DNA of 64,000 bases, taken from DATAQC01 sp038238185 (GTDB lineage Bacteria > Actinomycetota > Acidimicrobiia > Acidimicrobiales > AC-14). The stretch lies in the NCBI GenBank assembly GCA_038238185.1, contig JBBRXY010000002.1, forward strand, positions 1-64,000, read 5' to 3'. Positions 6,673 through 15,655 of this stretch are shown piece after piece; positions within the stretch are counted from its first letter, which is position 1, and the number at the start of each line of letters is the position of its first letter. Both the position numbers and the translations under genes were made by a program. The notes beneath the pieces are model-generated. The model searched no databases and had not been told where the DNA came from. It saw only the letters and a list, made by a program, of their open reading frames with translations.

Positions 6673-9054
6673 ATGATCCGTGACCGATTGGCTGGCGCGC
6701 GCATCGGCGTGACCGGGTCGACGGGCTTCCTCGGCACGGCGTTGGTGGAGCGCCTCCTACGCTGCGTGCCCGACTGCGAAGTGGTACTGCTGGTGCGCCC
6801 GGGACGGCGCTCCACCCCCGAGACGCGGGCCAGACGGGAAATCTTCTCCAACGACGCCTTCGCCCGCCTTCGCGCCGAGCTGGGCGACCGTTTCGACGCC
6901 GAAATCGCCCGCCGGGTCCACGTGGTGGCCGGCGACGTCACCTCCGACGGCCTGGGTCTCGACGACGAGGGCAGGGCCGTGCTGGCCGGCTGCCATACCG
7001 TGATCCACGCCGCCGCCCGGGTCAGCTTCGACTCGCCGCTCGATGCCGCCGTCGACGTGAATCTGGTCGGCACCGTGCGCGTGGTCGAGACCATGAAGGG
7101 GCTGGGGTCGACGGCGCACCTCATCTCCGTGGGCACCGCCTACGTGGCCGGCAGCCGCCGGGGTCGCTCGCCCGAGGCGCCCCTGGCCGAGACACCCTTC
7201 AGTGCCGATGTGGCCTGGCGAGCCGAAGTCGACGCCGCCGTGCGGGCCCGCGCCGACGCCGACGCCGAGAGCCGCCGGCCCGAGCGCCTGGCCAAGCTCA
7301 CCAAGGCGGCGCGTTCGGAGGTAGGCGCGGCGGGCTCGTCGCTGGTGGCGGCCAAGGCCGAGCGCCTGCGCGAGCAGTGGGTGGAGGACTGCCTGGTGGA
7401 GGCGGGCCGGGCCCGGGCCAAGGCCCTCGGGTGGCCCGACGCCTACGCCTACACCAAGTCGCTGTCCGAGCGGGCCCTGCTCGAGGTCAAGGGCGACGTA
7501 CCGGTCACGATCGTCCGCCCGTCGATCATCGAGTCGGCGTACGCCGAGCCGGCGCCGGGCTGGATCCGGGGCTTCCGCATGGCCGAGCCCGTGCTCATCG
7601 CCTACGGCCGCGGCCTGCTCAAGGAGTTCCCCGGCATCCCCGAGGGCGTGGTCGACGTCATCCCCGTCGACATGGTGGTGGCCGCCATCATCACCTTGGC
7701 CGCCCGGGGCCACGACCCCGACGACTTCGTGTACCACGTGGCCACCGGGTCGGGGAACCCCCTCAAGCTGATGCGCCTGGTCAACCTGGTCAAGGAGTAC
7801 TTCCGGGAGCACCCGCTCTACGACACCCAGGGCCAGCCCATCGTCACTGCCGGCTGGAGCTTCTCCCAGCGGGGCCGGGCCCAGCGCCAGCTCCAGCGGG
7901 GCGTCACCGCCCTGCGCACGGCCGAGAAGGTCATCGCCTCGCTGCCCATCAGGGGCCAGCGGGCCGAGGTGACGGCCCGTCTCGAGGAGCGGCGCGACGA
8001 GGGCGAACGGGCCCTCGGCTACGTCAAGCTCTACGGCGCCTACGCCGAGACCGAGGCCGTCTTCGACGACACCCGCCTGGTGGCCCTCTGGGAGAGCCTC
8101 GACGACGTCGACCAGGCCGAGTTCTGCTTCGACACCACGGTGATCGACTGGCGCCACTATGTGCTCGACGTGCACATGCCGTCGATCGTGCACCAGGCCC
8201 GCGTCCGTACCACGGCGGGCCGCAAGGGCGGGGTGAGCCGTTACGAGCGGGGCAAGCGGGCCATCCTCTCGCCCGACCGCCACCTGGCCGCGTTCGACCT
8301 GGAGAACACGCTCATCGCATCGAACGTGGTCGAGTCCTACTCGTGGCTGGCCACCCGCGGCCTGGCCGACGACGAGCGGGCCCGATTCACCCTGCGGATG
8401 ATGAAGGCCGGCCCCGGCCTGCTGGCTCTCGACCGGCGCGACCGCGGCGACTTTCTCCGTCACTTCTACCGTCGTTACGAAGGGGCCCCGGCCGAGCGCC
8501 TGCGGGCCGACGCCTGGGAGCTGTTCAGCGAGCTGTTGCTGACCAAGTCGTTTCCCGCCGGCATCCGCCGGGTGCGTGAGCACCGCGCCGCCGGCCACCG
8601 TACCGTGCTCATCACCGGCGCCCTCGACTTCGTCGTCGAACCCCTGCGGCCACTGTTCGACGATGTCGTGTGCGCCCGCCTGGGCGAGCGCGACGGCAAG
8701 CTCACAGGCGAACTGGAAACGGTGCCCCCCACCGGCGAGGCCCGGGCCCTGGTCCTGGCCGAATACGCCCGGGCCGAAGGGCTCTCGCTGTCGCAATCGT
8801 CGGCCTACGCCGACTCCACCAGCGACCTGCCCATGCTGGAGGCCGTCGGCCACCCGGTGGCCGTCAACGCCGAGCCCAAGCTGGCCGCCATCGCCCGCAA
8901 GCGGGGGTGGCACGTGGAGCAGTGGACCAAGGCTGCCGGCGTCCCCCGGCCGCTGCTTCCCCTGTCGCCGCGGCCCCATGTCCCGGCGTTCTTATCGCGC
9001 AAGTCACCCATTGGTGTTGTTTCGCACGACAGGAACGGAGGGGGGGTCCGGTGA
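6673..9054 (+). CDS. Fatty acyl-CoA reductase fused to a HAD-IB hydrolase
   Basis: Fusion of 793 residues. Residues about 10-400 form a fatty acyl-CoA/ACP reductase of the extended SDR type: NADPH loop TGSTGFLGTA at 14-23, catalytic Tyr258-x3-Lys262 (YAYTK), and the FAR hallmark VRPSIIES. It should reduce a long acyl thioester to an aldehyde or alcohol. Residues about 535-740 form a HAD-superfamily IB phosphatase domain; its first motif reads FDLENT, so the nucleophile is Asp542 but the usual second Asp is Glu544. Later motifs TGA and DSTSDLPML are intact. The gene opens a four-gene operon with alcohol dehydrogenase, LarA-like and acyltransferase genes; its stop overlaps the next start (GTGA). 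A fatty alcohol made here may feed an ester, ether or wax lipid. Confidence 0.88.
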   Translation: MIRDRLAGARIGVTGSTGFLGTALVERLLRCVPDCEVVLLVRPGRRSTPETRARREIFSNDAFARLRAELGDRFDAEIARRVHVVAGDVTSDGLGLDDEGRAVLAGCHTVIHAAARVSFDSPLDAAVDVNLVGTVRVVETMKGLGSTAHLISVGTAYVAGSRRGRSPEAPLAETPFSADVAWRAEVDAAVRARADADAESRRPERLAKLTKAARSEVGAAGSSLVAAKAERLREQWVEDCLVEAGRARAKALGWPDAYAYTKSLSERALLEVKGDVPVTIVRPSIIESAYAEPAPGWIRGFRMAEPVLIAYGRGLLKEFPGIPEGVVDVIPVDMVVAAIITLAARGHDPDDFVYHVATGSGNPLKLMRLVNLVKEYFREHPLYDTQGQPIVTAGWSFSQRGRAQRQLQRGVTALRTAEKVIASLPIRGQRAEVTARLEERRDEGERALGYVKLYGAYAETEAVFDDTRLVALWESLDDVDQAEFCFDTTVIDWRHYVLDVHMPSIVHQARVRTTAGRKGGVSRYERGKRAILSPDRHLAAFDLENTLIASNVVESYSWLATRGLADDERARFTLRMMKAGPGLLALDRRDRGDFLRHFYRRYEGAPAERLRADAWELFSELLLTKSFPAGIRRVREHRAAGHRTVLITGALDFVVEPLRPLFDDVVCARLGERDGKLTGELETVPPTGEARALVLAEYARAEGLSLSQSSAYADSTSDLPMLEAVGHPVAVNAEPKLAAIARKRGWHVEQWTKAAGVPRPLLPLSPRPHVPAFLSRKSPIGVVSHDRNGGGVR

Positions 9055-10235
9055 GGGCGCTGGTGTTCGAGCGCTCGCTGCCGCGCTACGCAGCGGCGCG
9101 GGTGGCCGCCACCCTGGCTCCCGGGCTGGGCTCGCGGGTCGGCCCCCTCGCCCTGTCCGACGTCGACGAGCCCGAGCTGCCCGGCCCCGGCTGGCAGCGC
9201 GTGCGGCCCCGCCTGGCCGGGATCTGCGGCTCCGACCTCTCCACCGTCGACGGCAAGGCCTCGGCGTACTTCGAGCCTCTCGTGTCGTTCCCGTTCGTGC
9301 CCGGCCACGAGATCGTGGGTGAGCTCGACGACGGCACGCGCGTGGTGATCGAACCGGTGCTGGGCTGCGCGGTGCGAGGTGTCGTACCACCCTGCACGGC
9401 ATGCGCTCGCGGCCACATCGACCGGTGCGAGCGACTGGCCTTCGGGCACCTGGCGCCCGGCATGCAGACGGGCTACTGCACCGACACCGGCGGGGGGTGG
9501 TCGACGGCACTGGTGGCCCACGACTCCCAGATTCACAGGGTGCCGGAAGGGATGAGCGACGAGGCCGCGGTGATGGTCGAGCCCGCAGCGTGTGCCGTGC
9601 ATGCCGCCGTGGGGGCCGGTGCCTTCGGTCGCCGGGTGCTGGTGCTGGGAGCCGGCACCTTGGGGCTGTGCGCTACGGCCGCACTGCGTCGCTTCGCCCC
9701 ACCGTCGATGCTGATGGTGGCAGCCAAGCACCCCCTCCAGAAGCGGCTGGCCGCCGACCTGGGGGCCGACCTGGTGGTGGGGTCCGACGAGGTCCGCCGG
9801 GCGGTGCGGCGCACCACGGCGTCGCTACGCGTGGGCGGGGGCCTGTCGGGCGGGGTCGACGTGGTGGTCGACTGTGTGGGCAGCCAGGCCTCGCTGGCCG
9901 AGGACCTGGCCGTGGTCGCCCCCGGAGGCACGATCGTGCTGCTGGGCATGCCGGCCACGGTGCTCGTCGACCTCACCCCACTGTGGCAACGCCAGATCAC
10001 CCTGCGCGGCTCCTACGCCTACGGCGTCGAAGACGCCGTCGAGCACGGCTCTGATCCCTCGCCAAGAACGTTCGAGATGGCCTTCGACCTGGCCGCCGAG
10101 GCCACCCTCGAGCGCCTGGTCTCGGCCACCTACCCCCTCGACCGCTACCGTGACGCCATAGACCACGCAGCCAATGCCGGCCGACGCGACGCCGTCAAGG
10201 TGGCGTTCGACCTTCGATCCGAGAGACGACGATGA
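9051..10235 (+). CDS. Zinc-dependent alcohol dehydrogenase
   Basis: Medium-chain dehydrogenase of 394 residues. It has the catalytic zinc Cys in GICGSDL, the GHEIVGEL zinc-site motif, a Cys-rich lobe for structural zinc (CTACARGHIDRC) and a Rossmann loop (VLVLGAGTLGLCA). It probably interconverts an alcohol and an aldehyde; beside a fatty acyl-CoA reductase the natural guess is a fatty alcohol/aldehyde pair or a glycerol-backbone ketone. The start is the GTG at 9051, which overlaps the reductase stop by four bases and follows a strong purine-rich site (ggagggggg). It is followed by an ATGA overlap with the LarA-like gene, so the three are translationally coupled. Confidence 0.88.
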   Translation: MRALVFERSLPRYAAARVAATLAPGLGSRVGPLALSDVDEPELPGPGWQRVRPRLAGICGSDLSTVDGKASAYFEPLVSFPFVPGHEIVGELDDGTRVVIEPVLGCAVRGVVPPCTACARGHIDRCERLAFGHLAPGMQTGYCTDTGGGWSTALVAHDSQIHRVPEGMSDEAAVMVEPAACAVHAAVGAGAFGRRVLVLGAGTLGLCATAALRRFAPPSMLMVAAKHPLQKRLAADLGADLVVGSDEVRRAVRRTTASLRVGGGLSGGVDVVVDCVGSQASLAEDLAVVAPGGTIVLLGMPATVLVDLTPLWQRQITLRGSYAYGVEDAVEHGSDPSPRTFEMAFDLAAEATLERLVSATYPLDRYRDAIDHAANAGRRDAVKVAFDLRSERRR

Positions 10236-11866
10236 GTAGCCCGGGAGGCGACTCCATGCCACCCGGACCTCCTGGCGTCCGCACCCGACCCGGACTGGTG
10301 CTCGAGGTCGAGCGCTCCACGCCCCCGGTGCTCTTCCACGCGGGCGAGGGATTCCACCTCGAGCGCCTGCCCGTGGGTTCGCGGGTCATCTACCCGGCCG
10401 AGCCGGTGACGCCCCTCGACCATCCCGACGCCGCCATCCGCCAAGCCCTGGCCAACCCCGTCGGCGACAGTGAACCGTTGGCCGCGCTGCTTCGGGCCGG
10501 AATGCGCCTCACTATCGCCTTCGACAACCAGGCCGTGCCCCTCCCCCCGATGCGGCGCCCCGACAACCGCCAGCGGGTCATCGAAGCTGTCCTCGACCTG
10601 GCCGCCGAGGCGGGAGTCGACGACGTCGTGCTGATCGCCGCCCACGGCCTCCACCGGCGCATGACCGAACCCGAGCTTCGCCACATCGTCGGCGACCGCG
10701 TGTACGACGCCTTCGCCCCCCAGGGTCGGCTCACCCAGCACGACGCCGAGGACCACGACAACCTCGAGCTCGTCGGTCGCACCGCCGAGGGCGAGCACGT
10801 GGAGATCAACAAGCGGGCGGCCACCTCCGACCTGCTCGTCTACGTCAACGTGAACCTGGTGGCCATGGACGGCGGCCACAAGTCGACCATGACCGGCCTG
10901 GCCTCGTACCGCAGCCTGCGGGCGCACCACAACGTCAACACCATGCAACACAGCCGCTCGTTCATGGACCAGAAGAGCTCGCAGCTGCATGCGTCGGCGT
11001 GGCGCATGGGCCGCCTCCTGGGCGAGCACGTCAAGGTCTTCCAGATCGAGACCACCCTCAACACCGACACGTTCCCCAAGCAGTTCTCCTTCCTCCAGAA
11101 GCGCGAGTGGGAGTGGTCGGCCCGCGACCGGGCTTCGTACCTCGCCGTCTCCAAGAGCCTTGAGCGCTGTCCCCCCCGCCTGGCCCGAAGCATCTTCCAC
11201 AGCATCAAGTCGCCCCAGAAGATGACGGGTGTGTACGCGGGTGAGGTCGAGGCCGTGCACGCCTTGACGACCGAGAACGTCTACCGCCAGCACCTGGTGC
11301 CCATCGAGGGCCAGGCCGACATCCTCACCATGGGCCTTCCCTATGTGGGCCCCTACAACGTGAACTCGGTGATGAACCCCCTCCTCGTGATGTGCGTGGG
11401 GCTCGGCTACTTCTTCAACCTCTACCGGGGCAAGCCACTGGTGCGCCAGGGTGGCGTCGTCATCATGAGCCACCCCACGCCCTGGGAGTTCCACCCCGTG
11501 CACCACCCCAGCTACATCGACTTCTTCGAGCAGGTCCTGCCCGAGACCACCGACCCCGCCGAGATCGAGGCCAAGTTCGAAGCCGACTTCGCCAACGACC
11601 CGTGGTACATCCACCTCTACCGCACGAGCTACGCCTACCACGGGGTCCACGCGTTTTACATGTGGTACTGGGGATCGCACGCCCTCCAGCACGTCAACAA
11701 CAACGTCATCATCGTCGGCGGCAATCCGCGGGCCGTGCGCCGCATGGGCTTCAAACCCGCCTCCACCCTGCTCGACGCCCTGGAGATGGCCGAGGACGTG
11801 GTGGGACGCAACCCGTCGATCACCCACATACACAACCCGCCCATCCTCATGGCCGACGTCACTTGA
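10232..11866 (+). CDS. LarA-like (DUF2088) protein in a lipid operon
   Basis: Protein of 544 residues related to nickel-pincer lactate racemase LarA. Visible family features are the N-terminal basic/aromatic substrate strand (LTIAFDNQAVPLPPM), the AAHGLHRRMTEPEL box (His138, His141) that matches the GTHRPMT box of LarA, and GGHKSTMTGLASY with Lys217 followed 16 residues later by His233. This is the spacing between the cofactor lysine and a nickel-binding histidine in LarA. The second proton-shuttle His of LarA has no obvious equivalent, so another reaction than lactate racemisation is likely. At 544 residues it is also longer than LarA (about 420). No lar cofactor-synthesis gene is in the window. 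Overlaps with both neighbours tie it to fatty-alcohol metabolism. Confidence 0.75.
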   Translation: MSSPGGDSMPPGPPGVRTRPGLVLEVERSTPPVLFHAGEGFHLERLPVGSRVIYPAEPVTPLDHPDAAIRQALANPVGDSEPLAALLRAGMRLTIAFDNQAVPLPPMRRPDNRQRVIEAVLDLAAEAGVDDVVLIAAHGLHRRMTEPELRHIVGDRVYDAFAPQGRLTQHDAEDHDNLELVGRTAEGEHVEINKRAATSDLLVYVNVNLVAMDGGHKSTMTGLASYRSLRAHHNVNTMQHSRSFMDQKSSQLHASAWRMGRLLGEHVKVFQIETTLNTDTFPKQFSFLQKREWEWSARDRASYLAVSKSLERCPPRLARSIFHSIKSPQKMTGVYAGEVEAVHALTTENVYRQHLVPIEGQADILTMGLPYVGPYNVNSVMNPLLVMCVGLGYFFNLYRGKPLVRQGGVVIMSHPTPWEFHPVHHPSYIDFFEQVLPETTDPAEIEAKFEADFANDPWYIHLYRTSYAYHGVHAFYMWYWGSHALQHVNNNVIIVGGNPRAVRRMGFKPASTLLDALEMAEDVVGRNPSITHIHNPPILMADVT

Positions 11867-12804
11867 GGCTCACCGGGTCACTGCGTTCGGCCGCGCAGGC
11901 AGCCGTTCGCCCGGCGTTCCCGATCGGCGCAGCCACGTGGCCCACGACGGTGGAACGCGAGCCCGAACCCCGCCGGACCGGCGTGCACTACGACACCGAG
12001 TGGGCCCGTCGGTGGCCGGCCCGCGTCGCCCGGGCTGTCGTCGTCGACAACGTGCTACGGCCGCTCGTCGCCGTGCTCGGCTCCCCGCTCGTCACCGGCC
12101 TCGACCGCCTGGCCGACCTCGACGCACCGGCGATCTTCGCGGCCAACCACCACAGCCACATCGACACGCCGCTCGTCCTCACCTCGCTGCCGTCACGCTT
12201 CCGCCACCGGGCCGTGGTGGCCGCCGCCGCCGACTACTTCTTCTCCAGCCGGGCCAAGGGCGCCTACTCCGCCCTCACCATCGGCGCCATCCCCATCGAG
12301 CGGACCAAGGTCAACCGACGCTCGTCCGACCTGGCCGCCTCCCTCATCGACGACGGATGGAACCTGGTGGTCTTCCCCGAGGGCGGCCGCAGCCCCGACG
12401 GTTGGGGCCAGGACTTCCGCGGAGGTGCGGCCTACCTGGCCATCAGGTGCCAACGCCCGGTGGTACCGGTGTTCGTCGAAGGCACCCGCAGGATCCTCAA
12501 GAAGGGTGCCCAGCTCCCAACGCCGATCGGGCGTCCGTTCGCCCGGGGCACCGGGGTGCGCGTGACATTCGGCCAACCCCTGCGGGCGGAGGTGGGCGAG
12601 GACTCCCGTCGTTTTGCCGTCCGGGTCGAAGCGGCGGTGGCCGAACTGGGCGACGAGACGGCCACAGACTGGTGGGCGGCACGGCAGCGTGCGGCCAGGG
12701 GCGACACTCCCACGCTCACCGGCCCGACCACCGCGCCGTGGCGCCGGGCATGGGCGCTCGACGACCACCGCAGCAACCAGCGCGCCCCATCCGACTGGCC
12801 CTGA
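11863..12804 (+). CDS. PlsC-type 1-acyl-glycerol-3-phosphate acyltransferase
   Basis: Acyltransferase of the PlsC/LPLAT family, about 313 residues. It has the catalytic H-x4-D box (NHHSHIDT), the substrate-binding FPEGGRS box and a later VPVFVEGT block, in the right order. It should move an acyl group onto a lysophosphatidic acid-like acceptor at the membrane. I choose the TTG at 11863 because it forms a TTGA overlap with the preceding stop, like the other joints of this operon; internal starts near 11881 cannot be excluded. It closes the cluster after the reductase, dehydrogenase and LarA-like genes, suggesting the product is an acylated glycerolipid. Confidence 0.85.
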   Translation: MRLTGSLRSAAQAAVRPAFPIGAATWPTTVEREPEPRRTGVHYDTEWARRWPARVARAVVVDNVLRPLVAVLGSPLVTGLDRLADLDAPAIFAANHHSHIDTPLVLTSLPSRFRHRAVVAAAADYFFSSRAKGAYSALTIGAIPIERTKVNRRSSDLAASLIDDGWNLVVFPEGGRSPDGWGQDFRGGAAYLAIRCQRPVVPVFVEGTRRILKKGAQLPTPIGRPFARGTGVRVTFGQPLRAEVGEDSRRFAVRVEAAVAELGDETATDWWAARQRAARGDTPTLTGPTTAPWRRAWALDDHRSNQRAPSDWP

Positions 12805-12873
12805 GCTACGCGACTACCTCCGGCGCGTGCCACACTGAGCGCCCTGACGAAAACGGCGAAGGGTAGAAGGCGA

Positions 12874-15204
12874 ATGCGGCGGAAGCCAACGACCATGCTC
12901 CTCCCGGCGGTCCTCTTGGCGGCTTCCTCCACCGGGCTGGTCATGCCGGCGGCGGCGGCGCCCAAGGCGCCGCCCTCGACCAACATCCAGAAGGTCCCGG
13001 CCGCCGTCCTGCGGGCCGTGCAGAACACCGAGAAGCCCACGGGCCCGATTACCGACGCCAGTGTGCACACCGACCCCAGCGGACGCATCGAGCTCGACTT
13101 CCACGCGACAAGGCCCACCGGTGGAGCAGAGGAGTCCGATCTCATTCGCCTCGGTGCGGCCGGCATGAAAGTCCTCAACCTGTCTCCCGACCTGCACGTC
13201 GCCACCGGGATGATTGAGGCGTGGCTGCCTCTGGACACCGTCACCCAGGCGGCCGCCCTGCCATGGGTCACGTCGGTGACCGTTCCGTCCTACGGCCACA
13301 CCGGCGCCGTCACCAGTGCCGGGGTCGCCCTGCAGAAGGCCAACCTGGCCCAGGCCAAGGGCCTCACCGGCGCCGGCGTCACCGTCGGGGTCGTGTCTGA
13401 TGGCGTCCAGAACCTGGCTGCCGCCCAGGCGACAGGCGACCTGCCCGCCATCAACGTGATCGACCCGACCACCTTCGGGGCGGGCACCGGCGACGAGGGC
13501 ACGGCCATGCTCGAAATCGTCCACGACATGGCGCCGGACGCAAAGCTCGACTTCCATACCGCGGGCATCGGCCAGGTGGTCACGCCCCTCACCCTGGTCA
13601 CCGCCTTCGACGCCCTCCGCAAAGCCGGCGCCAACGTCATCGTCCACGACGTGGGGTTCCTCGACCAACCCGTGTTCCAGGCCGGCGTCGTGCCCCAGGT
13701 CATCGACGGCCTCACCAGCCTGGGGGTCTCGGTGCACTCCGCCGCCGGCAACGACGGCGACACCCACGCCGCCCGGGTGACGGCCACGGGTACCGGGGCT
13801 GGCCCCGAAGGAAAACCCGGCCCGTTCCTCAACTGTGGCATGACGCCGCCCACCAACGCCGTGCCCATCGGGCCCGGCGGCAAGACCAGCTTCGAGGTCA
13901 CGCTCCTCCCCGGCCGGAGCGTCTTCGCCCTCCAGTGGAGCGAGCCCCGGTCGATCTTCCCCACCCCCGGCTGGGGCGGGTTCACCGATCTCGACCTGTT
14001 CCTCATGACCGACGACCTGAGCGAGTGCCTCGACTTCTCCGACGCCTTCCAGGGCAACGGGGCCGGCGACACCCTCGAGGCGTTCGGGGGCACGTTGAAC
14101 GGTCCGCCCATCAACGCCAAGCTGGTCGTCAGCGCCTTCGTCGATCCGGCCGTCACCCCGCCGGCCACCCCGCCGACCCTCGACCTGCGTTGGGACGGCG
14201 CCGCTGCCGTCGACCCGCCCACCCGATCAGGCAGCCTCGACCCCAACAACAACTTCACGTCGGGTCTGCCCGGGGCGGCCGCCGCCATCGACGCCGCCAC
14301 CGGTCAGATCGAGCCGTTCAGCGCCGGCGGTCCCGTCGACCTGTTCACGACCACCAATTGCCCCCCCGGCACGGTCAAGAGCGAGGACGAGGAGTGCGCG
14401 GCCAGCCCGGGAATCGACGTAGGAACGTTCCCGGGCCCGGCATGGACGGCGGCCGACAACGTGGCCGTCAGTGGTGCGGGCGGGTTCCCGTCATCGTTCA
14501 AGGGGACCTCGGCCGCCGCTCCCCACGCCGCCGGGTGTGACGCCCTCGTCCGCCAGGCCGTCGGCCAGCCCGACGCACCGGTGGCCGACATCCACGAGCG
14601 CCTGGCATCGACAGCGGTCAAGATCGGGCCCCCCGGCGACGAATCGGTCGTAGGGGCCGGCATCCTCGACTGCCTGGCCGCGTCGGCGGTATCGAACGTG
14701 GCCCTCACCAACCAGGTCAGCTCCACCGGACCGGCTCCTGGTGACACGGTTGCCTACACGCTCACGGCGACCAACAACGGCCCCGACCCCGGGACCCGCC
14801 TGGCCCTCACCGGCACCCTGTCATCCGGCATGACCTTCGCATCGAGCGGGTCGGGGTGCACCTCCGACGGCCAAGACGTGTCGTGTTCGATTTCGGACAT
14901 GGCCAAGGGCGATCGCCAGGTCTTCACCTTCGACGCAGTCGTCGACCCCGCCGCCGAGTCGGGCACCGAACTGATCAGCACCGCCTTGGTCACCAGCCCC
15001 TTCGACATCTCGCAGGCCGACAACACGGCCACGGCGACGGCCACCGTGGTGGTGCCACCTCCACCCCCCATCGTCGGCAACTTGGCCGCCACCGGACCGG
15101 TGCACTGGCCCACGCTGCCCGCAGGCCTGGCCCTGCTGGCCGCCGCCATGGCCGGTCTCGGACTCGCTCGCCGTTCCGGTTCCGGGCCGGCCCAGAACGG
15201 ATGA
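12874..15204 (+). CDS. Secreted S8-like serine peptidase with Asp-Glu-Ser triad
   Basis: Exported protein of 776 residues with a signal peptide (basic start, hydrophobic core, AAAA at about 28). A propeptide-like region at about 45-150 precedes the subtilase core. Asp176 (VVSDGV) and Ser546 (GTSAAAPH) are standard, but the His motif HGT reads E-G-T, with Glu208 where His is expected. A Glu helper is known in the related sedolisins. After the core comes a DUF11-like beta domain (about 610-725) and a C-terminal anchor: LAATG, a hydrophobic segment and an Arg-containing tail, resembling a cell-wall sorting or membrane-retention signal. The following lipoprotein gene is related to its propeptide-like region and is probably cotranscribed. 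An AGAAGG site precedes the ATG. Confidence 0.82.
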   Translation: MRRKPTTMLLPAVLLAASSTGLVMPAAAAPKAPPSTNIQKVPAAVLRAVQNTEKPTGPITDASVHTDPSGRIELDFHATRPTGGAEESDLIRLGAAGMKVLNLSPDLHVATGMIEAWLPLDTVTQAAALPWVTSVTVPSYGHTGAVTSAGVALQKANLAQAKGLTGAGVTVGVVSDGVQNLAAAQATGDLPAINVIDPTTFGAGTGDEGTAMLEIVHDMAPDAKLDFHTAGIGQVVTPLTLVTAFDALRKAGANVIVHDVGFLDQPVFQAGVVPQVIDGLTSLGVSVHSAAGNDGDTHAARVTATGTGAGPEGKPGPFLNCGMTPPTNAVPIGPGGKTSFEVTLLPGRSVFALQWSEPRSIFPTPGWGGFTDLDLFLMTDDLSECLDFSDAFQGNGAGDTLEAFGGTLNGPPINAKLVVSAFVDPAVTPPATPPTLDLRWDGAAAVDPPTRSGSLDPNNNFTSGLPGAAAAIDAATGQIEPFSAGGPVDLFTTTNCPPGTVKSEDEECAASPGIDVGTFPGPAWTAADNVAVSGAGGFPSSFKGTSAAAPHAAGCDALVRQAVGQPDAPVADIHERLASTAVKIGPPGDESVVGAGILDCLAASAVSNVALTNQVSSTGPAPGDTVAYTLTATNNGPDPGTRLALTGTLSSGMTFASSGSGCTSDGQDVSCSISDMAKGDRQVFTFDAVVDPAAESGTELISTALVTSPFDISQADNTATATATVVVPPPPPIVGNLAATGPVHWPTLPAGLALLAAAMAGLGLARRSGSGPAQNG

Positions 15205-15214
15205 CCGGCGGCCG

Positions 15215-15655
15215 ATGAGACCCCACGGCGCCGGCGTGGCGGTGGCACTGGTGGGGGCGTTGCTCGTCGCCTGTGGGTCGACGGCGCAACAGTCGGCCCC
15301 CACCTCCACGACCGCATCGCCCCAGAAGCAGCCGTCCAAGCTGCCCGACGCGGTGACCCGCACCGTGGACCGGCTGAAGGCCGGCGAAACGCCGGGCAGC
15401 TCCAACCCTAACTTCACGGACACCGGCGTGCCCGTCCGTGACGACGGCAGCCTCCAGCTCGAGCTCAACGCCAGCAGTCCGGTCACCGAGGCCCAGCAGG
15501 CGGAGCTCACCGCCCTAGGAGCCGAGATCGTGGCCGCCGGATCGAAGATCGGCATCGTCGACGCCTGGGTGCCCTTCGCCAAAGTCGACGAGGCCGCCGG
15601 CCTTTCCTGGGTCGTGTCCGTCACCGTCCCCAGCCCCACGAGGTCTAGCGGCTAA
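15215..15655 (+). CDS. Lipoprotein related to the N-terminal domain of the adjacent protease
   Basis: Protein of 146 residues with a lipoprotein signal: hydrophobic stretch ending LLVAC at about residue 20. A Ser/Thr/Pro-rich linker is followed by a single domain of about 95 residues. This domain clearly resembles residues about 45-150 of the preceding protease: AELTALGAEIV against DLIRLGAAGMKV, IVDAWVPF against MIEAWLPL, and SWVVSVTVPS against PWVTSVTVPS. Subtilase propeptides often inhibit their protease, so a membrane-tethered inhibitor or chaperone is a reasonable hypothesis. It starts 10 bp after the protease stop and overlaps the stop of the convergent antiporter by 3 bp. Confidence 0.75.
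   Translation: MRPHGAGVAVALVGALLVACGSTAQQSAPTSTTASPQKQPSKLPDAVTRTVDRLKAGETPGSSNPNFTDTGVPVRDDGSLQLELNASSPVTEAQQAELTALGAEIVAAGSKIGIVDAWVPFAKVDEAAGLSWVVSVTVPSPTRSSG

Noticed and set aside
6757..8979. 740-codon open frame antisense to the acyl-CoA reductase
   Set aside because: Shadow frame: no motif, and composition mirrors the codon bias of the true gene.
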